From: JBFHKO01 sp041595355
GTDB taxonomy: Bacteria > Pseudomonadota > Gammaproteobacteria > Enterobacterales > Aeromonadaceae
Length of the DNA: 19,876 nucleotides
Direction: 5' to 3'
NCBI GenBank assembly: GCA_041595355.1
Contig: JBFHKO010000023.1
Span: 1 to 19,876 of the forward strand
Shown: positions 1 to 8,299 of the stretch, one piece after another
Layout of the letters: each line of letters begins with the position of its first letter
Position numbering within the stretch: position 1 is the stretch's first letter
Translations under genes and position numbers: made by a program
Notes under the pieces: generated by a model
Seen by the model: the letters and a program-made list of their open reading frames with translations, nothing else
Told to the model about the DNA's origin: nothing
The model's database searches: none

Positions 1-486
1 CGCGCCGCCCCCTTCCAGGGCGGCCAAGTTGCCACCCTCGACCTGACACCCCGCGACTACCACCGCAGCCACATGCCACTGGATGGCGAGCTGGAGAGCA
101 TGCTGTATGTGCCGGGCGAGCTGTTCTCGGTCAATCCGCTGACCACCGCCCATGTGCCGGAACTGTTTGCCCGCAACGAGCGGGTGGTCTGCCTGTTTCG
201 CACCGCGGCCGGCCCCATGGCTCTGGTGCTGGTGGGCGCCACCATAGTGGCCAGCATCGAGACCGTCTGGGCCGGCACAGTGACGCCGCCGGCCGGCCAG
301 CGGATCACCCGTTGGGATTATCATGATCAGGGCATCAGCCTGAAGAAGGGTGAGGAGATGGGACGCTTCAAATTGGGCAGCACCGTAGTGTGCCTGTTCG
401 GTCCCCAGGCGGTGGCGTTCGTGGAGGGCCTGCAACCCGGCAGCCCCACCCGTCTCGGCGAGCCCTTCGCCCGCCTGCAGGGCTGA
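1..486 (+). CDS. psd: Phosphatidylserine decarboxylase proenzyme, C-terminal part (5' end outside window)
   Basis: Decarboxylates phosphatidylserine to phosphatidylethanolamine at the inner membrane. The reading frame is open from base 1, and 161 residues are visible before the TGA at 484-486; E. coli Psd is about 320 residues, so roughly half is missing upstream. The family signatures are clear: DYHRSHMPLDG (the second His belongs to the Asp-His-Ser self-processing triad), LYVPGELFSVN, LFARNERVVCLF, GATIVASIETVWAGTVTPP, and MGRFKLGSTVV. The LGST motif lies at 373-384. Its serine codon (379-381) is the self-cleavage site that yields the alpha-chain pyruvoyl cofactor, so this part looks functional. 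The gene ends 26 bp before the convergent EAL gene, and no clear terminator hairpin is visible between them. Confidence 0.96.
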   Translation, partial: RAAPFQGGQVATLDLTPRDYHRSHMPLDGELESMLYVPGELFSVNPLTTAHVPELFARNERVVCLFRTAAGPMALVLVGATIVASIETVWAGTVTPPAGQRITRWDYHDQGISLKKGEEMGRFKLGSTVVCLFGPQAVAFVEGLQPGSPTRLGEPFARLQG

Positions 487-512
487 GCGAACCGCGGCCG
501 GGTCGCCCGGTG

Positions 513-1343
513 TTACTTCTGCTGCCGGGCCTCGGGCCCGGTGTGCAGGTACTGCCCGGCAAACTCGGCAAACGCCGCCAGGCGCAGTGGCCTGGCGTGA
601 TAGTAACCCTGCACCTCGTTGACCCCCATCCGCCCCACCGCTGTCTGCTCGTCCCGGGTCTCCACCCCCTCGGCCACCACTTTGACGCCCAGGTTATGGG
701 CCAGCTCGGTGATGCTGCGCACGAACACCTGCTGACGGTGATCATGATCGATCCCCTGAATGAAGCTCTTGTCTATCTTCAGCTTGTCGACCCGCAGCTC
801 CCGCAGGTAAGAGAGCGACGACCAGCCGGTGCCAAAGTCATCCAACGCCACCCGTATCTGCTTGTCGGTCAGGGCCTGCACTATGCGCTGGCTAAGCTGG
901 AAATCCTTCAATGCAATGGTCTCGGTCAGCTCCAGCACCAGCTGGGGTGCCGGCAAAGGCCCATTGCGCAGATACTGCTCAATCCGGTCCGGTAAATCGG
1001 CATGAAACTGCGAGGCGGAGAGATTGACCGCCACTTCCAGACGTGCCAGCAGCGTCGCCGGCAGGCACGCCAGATCCCGGTTGAGACAGCCGAAGATCCA
1101 GTCGCCCAGGGCACTGCCCAGGCCGTGACTTTCCGCCACCTCGACGATCTCCAGCGGTGAGATGTAGCCAAGCTGAGGGTGCTGCCAGCGCAGCAACACC
1201 TCGCAGCCCAGCTGCTCCGCTGCCCCGCTTGGCAGGATCGGCTGATAACAGAGATAGAGCTGCGACGGCTCCTCATCATCGCGCCTGAGCTGCAGGTTCA
1301 GATCCGCAGCCAGCCGCTGGCGCCGCTGGTACTCCTCCAGCAT
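513..1343 (-). CDS. EAL-domain c-di-GMP phosphodiesterase (downstream half of a split GGDEF-EAL gene)
   Basis: The EAL domain hydrolyses c-di-GMP to pGpG. From the ATG at 1343 the product is 276 residues and essentially only the EAL domain. Visible elements are YQPI (33-36), EVLLRW (48-53, the EAL signature as EVL with the metal-binding Glu kept), VNLSASQF (106-113), ELTET (138-142), DDFGTG (168-173), KIDKSF (189-194), VVAEGVET (222-229) and QGYYHARPL (245-253). The catalytic set therefore looks complete. It is in the same frame as the upstream GGDEF gene, with only one TAA (1398-1400) and 18 sense codons between. The residues coded in that gap (AAKQGGG...FQLF) are the normal end of a GGDEF domain. 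No clear ribosome binding site precedes 1343; a GGAGGGGG-like purine run lies about 30 nt upstream. It may be made by re-initiation, or be a dead remnant of a GGDEF-EAL fusion. Confidence 0.8.
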   Translation of the reverse strand: MLEEYQRRQRLAADLNLQLRRDDEEPSQLYLCYQPILPSGAAEQLGCEVLLRWQHPQLGYISPLEIVEVAESHGLGSALGDWIFGCLNRDLACLPATLLARLEVAVNLSASQFHADLPDRIEQYLRNGPLPAPQLVLELTETIALKDFQLSQRIVQALTDKQIRVALDDFGTGWSSLSYLRELRVDKLKIDKSFIQGIDHDHRQQVFVRSITELAHNLGVKVVAEGVETRDEQTAVGRMGVNEVQGYYHARPLRLAAFAEFAGQYLHTGPEARQQK

Positions 1344-1397
1344 CTCGACATTGAAGAGCTGAAAGTGCGGTCCCCCTCCCTGCTTGGCGGCCGACAG

Positions 1398-1400
1398 TTA
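1398..1400 (-). other. In-frame TAA splitting a GGDEF-EAL gene
   Basis: The GGDEF frame ends ...FLFADL-TAA and continues in the same frame with LSAAKQGGG and later the EAL domain. In GGDEF proteins the last helix usually reads ADxALYxAKxxG, so the stop falls at the Ala position of that motif. The whole interval 513-2429 is one frame of 639 codons with this one internal stop. It could be a nonsense mutation (pseudogene), a real gene split, or a sequencing error; the sequence alone cannot decide. Confidence 0.85.
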
Positions 1401-2429
1401 AAGATCGGCAAACAGAAACAGATCCTCCGGCTTGCGAGCATGCCCGGGATAGAGGCTGATGCCCATGTTGGGATGCACGCGGTGATCCGCCCGTTGCGCC
1501 AGCTGCTGTTGTAGCCGCGCCAGCTGTGCCCGCGCCCGGGCGATGAGTGCATCGGCATCCGTCTCGCTGTGCAGCAGCAGGGCAAATTCATCCCCCCCTA
1601 TGCGGGCCAGCACCTCCCCGGGGGCCAGCTGCTGCCGTAACAAGTCTGCGACCTGGCACAATAGATCATCACCAAACTGATGCCCGAGGCTGTCGTTGAT
1701 CTCCTTGAAATGAGTCAGGTCGATAAGACAGAGCGCGGTGTGCTCCGCCGGCGGCCAGGTCGGGCAGCCCGCCTGCAGGGTGGCGATGAAATGGTTGCGA
1801 TTGGGCAGCCGGGTCAGCGGGTCGTGGCGGGAGAGGAAAAGATGCTGCCGCGTCTCGCGCACCAGCAGAAACATCATCAGCAATCCCAGCAGCAGCAATC
1901 CGGCCAGCAGCAACACCATATGTTGCTGAGAGTTCTGAATGGCATCGAAGCTGCGAGAGGCCTCGGCACCGGTAAAATTCTTTACCCGCAGCACACCCAC
2001 GCGCGGGATATAGGCCGCCAGCCGCTGCTCCAGTTCCGCCAGTGCCGGACTATCCCGAGGGGCCGGCCCGCTTATCAACGCCTCGTGCTGGCGAAGCTGT
2101 GCGAAGATCTCCGTTACCAGCTCGCCGGCGCCGAACTTGCCGCGAATGAGGCGGTTATCGTCGCCCACCAAAAAGGTTTCCATGCGATTCCAGGCCACAT
2201 CATAAGCCAGCTGCAACTCTGCCGGCCCCAGGCTGCCGCCGCGATAGAGGCGCAGCGCGGAGTAAAAGCGCTCGAACTCAAGCTCCAGCTGGGCCATTGA
2301 CCAGGCCGATTTCTGGACCTGGCCGGCCACCAGGCTGGCGATATGACGCTGATTGGAGAGCGTCGCCAGCATGCCGGCCAGGAAGGCCAGCATGAGTATG
2401 CCCAGCAACCAATAGCGCAGGCGTCGCAT
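1398..2429 (-). CDS. Membrane GGDEF diguanylate cyclase with periplasmic sensor (upstream half of split GGDEF-EAL gene)
   Basis: GGDEF domains make c-di-GMP from two GTP. The 343-residue product has an N-terminal membrane helix (about 7-23), a helical periplasmic region (about 24-170), a second membrane helix (about 171-190) and a GGDEF domain from about 200 (HDPLTRLPNRNHF) to the end. The active-site motif GGDEF is intact at 278-282 and the substrate-site segment IDLTHFKEINDSLGH is normal. The usual inhibitory I-site RxxD just before GGDEF is replaced by APGE, so product inhibition at that site is unlikely. The start ATG overlaps the TGA of the upstream secreted-protein gene (TGATG), implying translational coupling. 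The protein ends about 20 residues short of a normal GGDEF domain because of the internal TAA, which may destabilise the last helix. The arrangement resembles DcpA of Agrobacterium, a GGDEF-EAL protein controlled by a periplasmic pterin-binding partner; that assignment is inference. Confidence 0.85.
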   Translation of the reverse strand: MRRLRYWLLGILMLAFLAGMLATLSNQRHIASLVAGQVQKSAWSMAQLELEFERFYSALRLYRGGSLGPAELQLAYDVAWNRMETFLVGDDNRLIRGKFGAGELVTEIFAQLRQHEALISGPAPRDSPALAELEQRLAAYIPRVGVLRVKNFTGAEASRSFDAIQNSQQHMVLLLAGLLLLGLLMMFLLVRETRQHLFLSRHDPLTRLPNRNHFIATLQAGCPTWPPAEHTALCLIDLTHFKEINDSLGHQFGDDLLCQVADLLRQQLAPGEVLARIGGDEFALLLHSETDADALIARARAQLARLQQQLAQRADHRVHPNMGISLYPGHARKPEDLFLFADL

Positions 2430-2974
2430 CAGGGCGAGCCGGCTTCAAGCGCCTTGACCTGCCAGACCATCTTGCGATGGTAGCTGGTCTGGTTGAGCCC
2501 GGCATGCCGGGAGAGCGGGTAGATAACCCAGACAGGCCCTTTTTGACGCCTTGACATGGGCTGGCCATCCTGGTGGGTCGCCAGAATCACATCGTATCGA
2601 TAGGCGTCCGCCGTCTCGATGCTGGCAAAGTAGTCGTTCAGCGCCCGGACCGTGATCCGCTCGGAGTGGATGTCCGCCAGCGTGAGGAGATCCCGCAGCA
2701 AGACACCGCGAAACTCGCGCACGCCCTCGGTCCAGGGGGTCACAGTACGGATAGTTCGTTGGGGCAACTGCTGCAGCTGGCTCGCCGTCAAGCTCAGGGG
2801 CCGGGTGCCGGTCACCGTCAGGATGACGGGCTCAGGCTGGCGATCTCGGGACTGACTGGCCGCATTGCGGGCCGCAGGGGCTTCACTGCCGGCCTCCCGC
2901 GCCAACGCCAGCGGACTGGCGACCAACAGGGACAGACACAACGCCAACAGACGGGAAAACATCGGGTTGGGCAT
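2429..2974 (-). CDS. Secreted pterin/molybdopterin-fold protein, PruR-like candidate
   Basis: A 181-residue protein with a signal peptide (MPNPMFSRLLALCLSLLVASPLALA, predicted cut near residue 25) and one domain of the oxidoreductase molybdopterin-binding (sulfite oxidase-like) type. Features of that fold include LTVTG, TPWTEGVREFRGVLLRDLL (about 79-97), the ALNDYFASIE stretch and WVIYPLSRH. The mature protein has no cysteine at all (the only one, residue 13, is in the signal peptide), so it lacks the Cys that ligates Mo in true sulfite oxidase-family enzymes. A binding or sensing role is therefore more likely than catalysis. The start at 2974 is chosen because AAGGAG lies 10 nt upstream; the frame is open for 26 more codons upstream but without a comparable site. 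It is coupled by TGATG to the GGDEF gene. Cysteine-free relatives such as PruR of Agrobacterium bind pterins and act on an adjacent GGDEF-EAL protein; the same role is inferred here. Confidence 0.72.
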   Translation of the reverse strand: MPNPMFSRLLALCLSLLVASPLALAREAGSEAPAARNAASQSRDRQPEPVILTVTGTRPLSLTASQLQQLPQRTIRTVTPWTEGVREFRGVLLRDLLTLADIHSERITVRALNDYFASIETADAYRYDVILATHQDGQPMSRRQKGPVWVIYPLSRHAGLNQTSYHRKMVWQVKALEAGSP

Positions 2975-3282
2975 GAAACTCGCACTCCTTTGCAGACGCG
3001 ACTCGGAAACAAAAGCTGCAAACAGAATATCAATTTCGTGGGCGGGCCGCATCCCGCCAGCTCACAGCAATGCCCGAAAAGCGCGCTCGCGAGAACCCAG
3101 GTGGAGCCAGGGGGGAGCTGAGCTCCTCCGCTGGACGCGCGCGCCAGCAGCGCGCATCCCAAAATCGAATGAATATGCGCAACCAATGCGTTATTAAAAT
3201 CCGGGAGCCACGTCCATACTGACACTGTTGCAGCCGGATCGCACAGGCGTATCGGCGCATTCCCAGTGACCAAGGAGTCCCC
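2975..3282. other. Divergent intergenic region upstream of the PruR-like gene and doxX
   Basis: About 300 bp without a convincing gene, between two divergent transcription units. It holds a compact inverted repeat at 3114-3126 (GGAGCT-G-AGCTCC) and a run of alternating GC palindromes at about 3131-3155. There is an AT-rich patch at 3188-3200 containing TAAAAT, a possible -10 for doxX, but no good -35 at the right distance. The short frames here look accidental. Promoters for both directions must lie here, but I cannot place them firmly. Confidence 0.45.
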
Positions 3283-3660
3283 ATGAACAAGCTGCTCGAC
3301 ATGGCCAGCCGCCTGCTGCTGGCGCAGATATTCATCGTCGCCGGTTACAACAAGATTGGCGGTTACGCCGGTACCCAGGGCTACATGGAGTCCATGGGCG
3401 TGCCCGGCTTCCTGCTGCCGCTGGTCATAGTGCTGGAGCTGGGCGGCGGCATCGCCCTGCTGCTGGGCTACCAGACCAAGATAGTGGCCCTGCTGCTGGC
3501 CGGCTTCTGCCTGCTGACGGCCTTCCTCTTTCACAATGTTCTGGTCGACGCCAGCCAGATGGTGATGTTCATGAAGAACCTGGCCATCGCCGGCGGTCTG
3601 TTGCTGCTGGTGCAACATGGTGCCAACGAGCCCAGCCTGGATAGTCGCCAGCGCCCCTGA
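3283..3660 (+). CDS. DoxX-family inner-membrane protein
   Basis: A 125-residue hydrophobic protein with four predicted membrane helices (about 7-24, 42-62, 65-84 and 95-111). The DoxX-family pattern is clear: an N-terminal helix RLLLAQIFIVAGYNKI, then the GYMESMGVPG loop, then LELGGGIALLLGYQTK. Members are small membrane proteins of the DoxX/YphA type, often linked to redox or stress functions, but the biochemical role of this subgroup is not established. A strong AAGGAG stands 8 nt before the ATG. The pirin gene follows after 43 bp on the same strand, so the two are probably one operon. Confidence 0.9.
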   Translation: MNKLLDMASRLLLAQIFIVAGYNKIGGYAGTQGYMESMGVPGFLLPLVIVLELGGGIALLLGYQTKIVALLLAGFCLLTAFLFHNVLVDASQMVMFMKNLAIAGGLLLLVQHGANEPSLDSRQRP

Positions 3661-3703
3661 GCCACGCCAGCGGCAACGCCCTGGCCAACCGAGGATCCCT
3701 GAC

Positions 3704-4573
3704 ATGCAACAATCGATGCGCAGCCGGGCGCTGGAGCGGCTGGTGGCGGGCGTGGCGACCACGGACGGTGCCGGTGTTCATCTGACCCGGGTACTGACCC
3801 AGGATCTGCAGCGGCGGCTGGATCCTTTTCTGCTGCTGGATGAATTTCGCTCCGACGATCCCGACGACTATATTGCCGGTTTTCCGGAGCATCCCCACCG
3901 CGGTTTCGAGACCATCACCTACATGCTGGCGGGGCGCATGCGCCACCGGGACAGCACTGGCGCCGAAGGCGTGATGGGGCCCGGTGGCGTGCAGTGGATG
4001 ACCACGGGCCGCGGCATACTGCACTCCGAACAGCCCGAGCAGCAGGAGGGACTGATGCACGGCTTCCAGCTGTGGCTCAATCTGCCGGCCCGGGACAAAC
4101 TGGTGGCGCCGCGTTATCAGGATATTCCGGCGGCGCGGATCCCACGGGTGCCCCTGCCGGGAGATGGCCAGGTCAAGGTGATCGCCGGCCAGTTTGGCGA
4201 ACAGGTGAGCTGTCTGCCGCAACGGGCAACCCAGCCGCTCTATCTGGATGTGCGCCTCGGTGCCGGTCAGAGCCTGTTTGTGCCCCTGCCGAGCGGCCAC
4301 AATGCCTGTGTCTACGTCTACGCAGGCCACCTGTGGCTGGGCGAGCAACGAGAGCCGGTACCGAGCCAGCGTCTGGCGGTGCTGAGCAACAAGCCGGATG
4401 CCGAGGGAGTGCAACTGGCCAGTGATGGCGGCGCCAGCCTGCTGGTGCTGGCGGGAGCGCCACTGAACGAACCCATAGCCCAATGGGGTCCCTTCGTCAT
4501 GAACAGTGCCGCGCAGATAGAGGCCGCCATTCGCGATTTTCAGGACGGCCGCTTCCGGGAGCCGCCAGGCTAA
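3704..4573 (+). CDS. Pirin family protein
   Basis: A 289-residue bicupin protein of the pirin family. The N-terminal cupin carries FPEHPHRGFETITYMLAG (about 60-77) and GRGILHSEQP (102-111). His63, His65, His107 and Glu109 match the four metal ligands of human pirin in order and spacing (HxH, then about 42 residues, then HxE), so metal binding is expected. The C-terminal half contains KVIAGQFGE and PLYLDVRLGAGQSLFVPLPSGHNACVYVYAG, typical of the second cupin. Bacterial pirins include quercetin 2,3-dioxygenase-active forms such as YhhW, and others with regulatory roles; the substrate cannot be told here. The start at 3704 has GAGGA about 10 nt upstream and matches the family N-terminus; the frame is open further upstream into doxX but lacks support. 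Likely co-transcribed with doxX. Confidence 0.9.
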   Translation: MQQSMRSRALERLVAGVATTDGAGVHLTRVLTQDLQRRLDPFLLLDEFRSDDPDDYIAGFPEHPHRGFETITYMLAGRMRHRDSTGAEGVMGPGGVQWMTTGRGILHSEQPEQQEGLMHGFQLWLNLPARDKLVAPRYQDIPAARIPRVPLPGDGQVKVIAGQFGEQVSCLPQRATQPLYLDVRLGAGQSLFVPLPSGHNACVYVYAGHLWLGEQREPVPSQRLAVLSNKPDAEGVQLASDGGASLLVLAGAPLNEPIAQWGPFVMNSAAQIEAAIRDFQDGRFREPPG

Positions 4574-4633
4574 GAGCAAGCTAACGCCGCTGCCGGCCCG
4601 GGCGGGCAGGTCGGCCGTGGTGACAACGCAATA

Positions 4634-4846
4634 CTAACGGTCCAGCAGTTGCCCGCTTTCCAGCTCGCGCTCGCGCTGGCACTCGGCCAGGTAGATGGCC
4701 GCCAGTATGGTGGGATTGCGATGGTGCTGATCCAGAGCGCCAGGCACCATCAACCCCAGGGTTTTCAGGCTTTTGGCCTGGCGGAACTTGCGCAGCCAGT
4801 GATCCTTCTGCTCGAGTTCGTCCAGGTTGGTCGTGTTTTCAGACAT
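4634..4846 (-). CDS. Small conserved-looking protein of unknown function
   Basis: A 70-residue, charged, soluble protein starting MSENTTNLDELEQKDHWLRKFRQAKSL in part, with a middle LGLMVPGALDQHH and an acidic/basic C-terminus (AAIYLAECQRERELES). There is no signal peptide, membrane helix or cysteine pair (one Cys). I do not recognise the family. Support for a real gene is the protein-like composition, two helix-like blocks flanking a GLMVPGA turn, and its position in an otherwise empty interval between the pirin and trpS genes. The ribosome binding site is weak. The trpS terminator lies between it and trpS on the same strand, so it should have its own promoter in the roughly 70 bp between them. 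Confidence 0.6.
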   Translation of the reverse strand: MSENTTNLDELEQKDHWLRKFRQAKSLKTLGLMVPGALDQHHRNPTILAAIYLAECQRERELESGQLLDR

Positions 4847-4917
4847 GGTGTCGTTTCAATCTCAGCGGAGTACAGATGATCAGGAGGAGGGCCTCGGCCC
4901 CCGGGAGTGGCTAAATG

Positions 4918-4941
4918 AAAAGCCGGGCAACCCCGGCTTTT
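4918..4941 (-). terminator. Rho-independent terminator after trpS
   Basis: A perfect 10-bp inverted repeat, AAAAGCCGGG / CCCGGCTTTT with a 4-nt loop, lies 23 bp beyond the trpS stop. On the minus strand the 3' arm ends in TTTT and is followed by CATTT, as expected for an intrinsic terminator ending the aroK-to-trpS unit. Confidence 0.85.
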
Positions 4942-4963
4942 ATAAGCACACCATCCCGGTGTT

Positions 4964-5960
<997 letters not shown>

Positions 5961-5968
<8 letters not shown>

Positions 5969-6680
5969 TGTCGTTACAGATTCCTTGTGCGTGACTCGCC
6001 AGCAGCAGAGCGAGATCCCTAAAATCGTCCATGATCCAATCCGGCTCCGAGGCCGCTATGGGCTCGCCATGATTATAGCCGTAGGTCAGTCCCACTACCG
6101 GGATGCCGGCCGCCCGCGCGGCCTGAACGTCGTTGCTCGAATCCCCCACCATCAGGCTGGCCGACGGCGGGATCCCGAGCTGCTGGCAGACATGCAGCAA
6201 CGGCGCCGGATCCGGCTTCTTGACCGGCAGGCAGCCACCGCCCACCAGCAGGCTGAACAGGCTATCCAGTCCCGCCTCGGCCAGCAGAGCGGGCACGAAC
6301 TGGCTGGGCTTGTTGGTCACCACCGCCAACAGGTAGCCTGCCTGTTTCAGCCTGCACAGGGTGCTGTGCACCCCCGGATAGAGGGCGAAACCGCTGGTCA
6401 GGCCGGCCTGATAGTGGTGTTCGAAGCGGGCGCGGACCTGGCGAAACAGGGCCTCATCCGGCGGCGGACTCACTTCATGCCGGCGCAACATGGCGCGCTG
6501 AATGAGCACATCGGCGCCATTGCCGATCCAGGTCTGCACCTCTGCCTGGCTGACGCCGGGCAGGCCGACATCGCGCAGCGCCGCATCCACCGCCAGGTGC
6601 AACTGGGGCACGCTGTCCAGCAGGGTGCCATCCAGATCGAAGAGCAGCAGCCGGACGCGGGAGAGATCCGGTTTAGCCAT
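5961..6680 (-). CDS. gph: Phosphoglycolate phosphatase (HAD family)
   Basis: Hydrolyses 2-phosphoglycolate, which arises among other sources from repair of 3'-phosphoglycolate DNA ends. The product is 239 residues. HAD motifs are seen in order: FDLDGTLLDS with nucleophile Asp15 and Asp17; VVTNKP (motif II Thr); the KKPDP Lys (motif III); and VGDSSNDVQAARAAG (motif IV acids). The helical cap between motifs I and II (about 25-95) is of the Gph type. The gene overlaps rpe upstream by 8 bp (ATGGCTAA) and trpS downstream by 8 bp, so all three are co-translated. Its place between rpe and trpS is the same as in E. coli. Confidence 0.95.
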
Positions 6681-7347
6681 GGACCTGGCTCAGCTCGGCG
6701 CGCATGCGTTCGATGACTGCCCGGTAATCGGGCTGGCTGAAGATGGCCGAACCGGCCACGAACATGTCGGCCCCCGCCGCGGCAATTTCGCGGATATTCT
6801 CCACCTTGACGCCGCCGTCGATCTCCAGGCGAATGTCACGCCCGCTCTCGTCGATGCGCCGGCGCACCTCGCGCAGCTTGGCGAGGGTGCCGGGACTGAA
6901 GCTCTGGCCACCAAAGCCCGGATTGACCGACATCAGCAGGATGACATCCAGCTTGTCCATCAGGTGGTCAAGGTAGTGCAGCGGCGTGGCGGGATTGAAT
7001 ACCAGCCCGGCCTGACAGCCCAGATCGCGGATCAACTGCAGGCTGCGGTCGATGTGCTCTGAGGTCTCGGGATGGAAGGTGATGATAGAGGCACCAGCCT
7101 TGGCAAAGTCGGGGATAAGCCGATCCACCGGCTTGACCATCAGGTGCACGTCGATGGGGGCCTGGATGCCATAATCGCGCAACGCCTGGCAGACCTGGGG
7201 GCCTATGGTCAGGTTGGGCACATAGTGATTGTCCATCACATCGAAGTGCACCACATCGGCACCGGCCGTCAGCACCTTGGCTACATCCTCACCCAGCCGC
7301 GCGAAGTCGGCAGAGAGGATCGAGGGGGCAATCAAATACTCTTTCAT
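6673..7347 (-). CDS. rpe: Ribulose-phosphate 3-epimerase
   Basis: Interconverts D-ribulose 5-phosphate and D-xylulose 5-phosphate in the pentose phosphate pathway. From the ATG at 7347 the product is 224 residues (E. coli Rpe 225) and begins MKEYLIAPSILSADFARLGEDV, the usual N-terminus. TIM-barrel signatures include VVHFDVMDNHYVPN (metal His and Asp), DVHLMV, LLMSVNPGFGGQSF and LEIDGGVK (catalytic Asp), ending with the phosphate-binding VAGSAIF. An ATG at 7356 would add MEL, but it is flush against the only AGG. The 7347 start has AGGA with an 8-nt spacer and fits the family. About 80 bp separate it from dam. Confidence 0.96.
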   Translation of the reverse strand: MKEYLIAPSILSADFARLGEDVAKVLTAGADVVHFDVMDNHYVPNLTIGPQVCQALRDYGIQAPIDVHLMVKPVDRLIPDFAKAGASIITFHPETSEHIDRSLQLIRDLGCQAGLVFNPATPLHYLDHLMDKLDVILLMSVNPGFGGQSFSPGTLAKLREVRRRIDESGRDIRLEIDGGVKVENIREIAAAGADMFVAGSAIFSQPDYRAVIERMRAELSQVHG

Positions 7348-7428
7348 CAGTTCCATCCTGAATGGGCAGGCAAAAAACGGGAAAATCTTACCGCAACGGC
7401 GCGCCCGACTCTAGGCGCAACAGGCACA

Positions 7429-8265
7429 TCAGGGCGATTCGAGCTCCATCCCCGGCAGATAAAGTGCCAGCAGCTCGCCCACCCGGTTGCGGGTGCCGCC
7501 GCTGCGGCTGATGCTGCGCTTGACCTGGATCTCGTCCAGCTGGGCGCCGCGGTAGAGCTCATAGGTCAGCTGCGTGGCATGATTGCTGATCAGCACCGGT
7601 ACACCGCGCTGGCTCACCGTCTGGCGCGCCAGGCGCGCCAGCAGCGCCTGATCATCGAGGGTGAAGCCGCTCGCCGCATAGCTGGTAAAGCTGGCGGTGC
7701 TGGAAAGGGGCACATAGGGCGGATCGCAATAGACCACATGGTCCGACTGCAAGCGCGCGAAGGTGCGCGAATAGCACTCGCAGACAAAAGTGGCCCGCTG
7801 CGCCTTCTCGGCAAAGGCCCACAGCTCGGCCTCGGGAAAATAGGGGCGCTTGTAGCGACCGAAGGGGACGTTGAAGCCCCCCTTGCGGTTATAGCGGCAG
7901 AGGCCGTTGTAACCATGCCGATTGAGGTACAAAAACAGCAGCGCACGCTGGTATTCGTCCTGGCTGGCGTTGAAGCGCGTCCGCAGTTCGTAATAGGAGT
8001 GTGACTGGTTGTACTCGTCGGCAAACAGATGCCGCGCGTCCAGGATCAGCTGATCCGGCTTGTATTTCAGCAGATTGTAGAAGCGGATCAGATCCGGATT
8101 GATGTCGGCCAGCAGGTAGGCCTCGTAGTCGGTATTGAGAAATACCGAGCCGGCGCCGACAAAGGGCTCAACCAGCACGCGCCCCTGTGGCAGCCGCCGG
8201 GTGATGGCCTCAACCAGCGTGAACTTGCCGCCGGCCCATTTCAAAAAAGCACGCGTCTTCTTCAT
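7429..8265 (-). CDS. dam: DNA adenine methyltransferase (GATC)
   Basis: Methylates adenine N6 in GATC, serving mismatch-repair strand choice, replication timing and gene control. The product is 278 residues, as in E. coli. S-adenosylmethionine-binding motifs are KWAGGK (9-14) and EPFVGAGS (33-40), and the catalytic motif is DPPY (181-184), at the same positions as in E. coli Dam. The specificity region NRHGYNGLCRYNRKGGFNVPFGRYKRPYFP is well conserved. The ATG has no good Shine-Dalgarno and lies only about 35 nt after a strong terminator-like hairpin. That leaves no obvious room for a dedicated promoter and suggests low, read-through-dependent expression. Confidence 0.98.
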   Translation of the reverse strand: MKKTRAFLKWAGGKFTLVEAITRRLPQGRVLVEPFVGAGSVFLNTDYEAYLLADINPDLIRFYNLLKYKPDQLILDARHLFADEYNQSHSYYELRTRFNASQDEYQRALLFLYLNRHGYNGLCRYNRKGGFNVPFGRYKRPYFPEAELWAFAEKAQRATFVCECYSRTFARLQSDHVVYCDPPYVPLSSTASFTSYAASGFTLDDQALLARLARQTVSQRGVPVLISNHATQLTYELYRGAQLDEIQVKRSISRSGGTRNRVGELLALYLPGMELESP

Positions 8266-8299
8266 GAGTGCACTGACGGAGTCTTCCTGCTGGTTCCAG

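Noticed and set aside
1194..1202. EVL instead of EAL taken as loss of phosphodiesterase activity
   Set aside because: The metal-binding Glu and the following Leu-x-Arg are kept, and all other catalytic motifs are present; the middle residue varies in active enzymes.
1344..1400. Frameshift between GGDEF and EAL halves
   Set aside because: The two halves are in the same frame: 57 bases, exactly 19 codons, from the TAA to the base before the EAL ATG. Only a stop codon intervenes.
1344..1400. Programmed stop-codon readthrough
   Set aside because: TAA followed by C is not a notable readthrough context and no recoding structure was seen; loss of function or a real split is simpler.
3223..3250. 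TTGCAG-N16-TATCGG as a doxX promoter
   Set aside because: Both hexamers match consensus at only about three positions, which is expected by chance.
3053..3282. Short coding gene in the gap before doxX
   Set aside because: Candidate frames are short, lack ribosome binding sites, overlap palindromic GC runs and have no protein-like pattern.
4590..4609. GC-rich inverted repeat between the convergent pirin and small genes as a bidirectional terminator
   Set aside because: Only 5 bp plus a self-complementary centre, one mismatch, and no T-tract on either strand.
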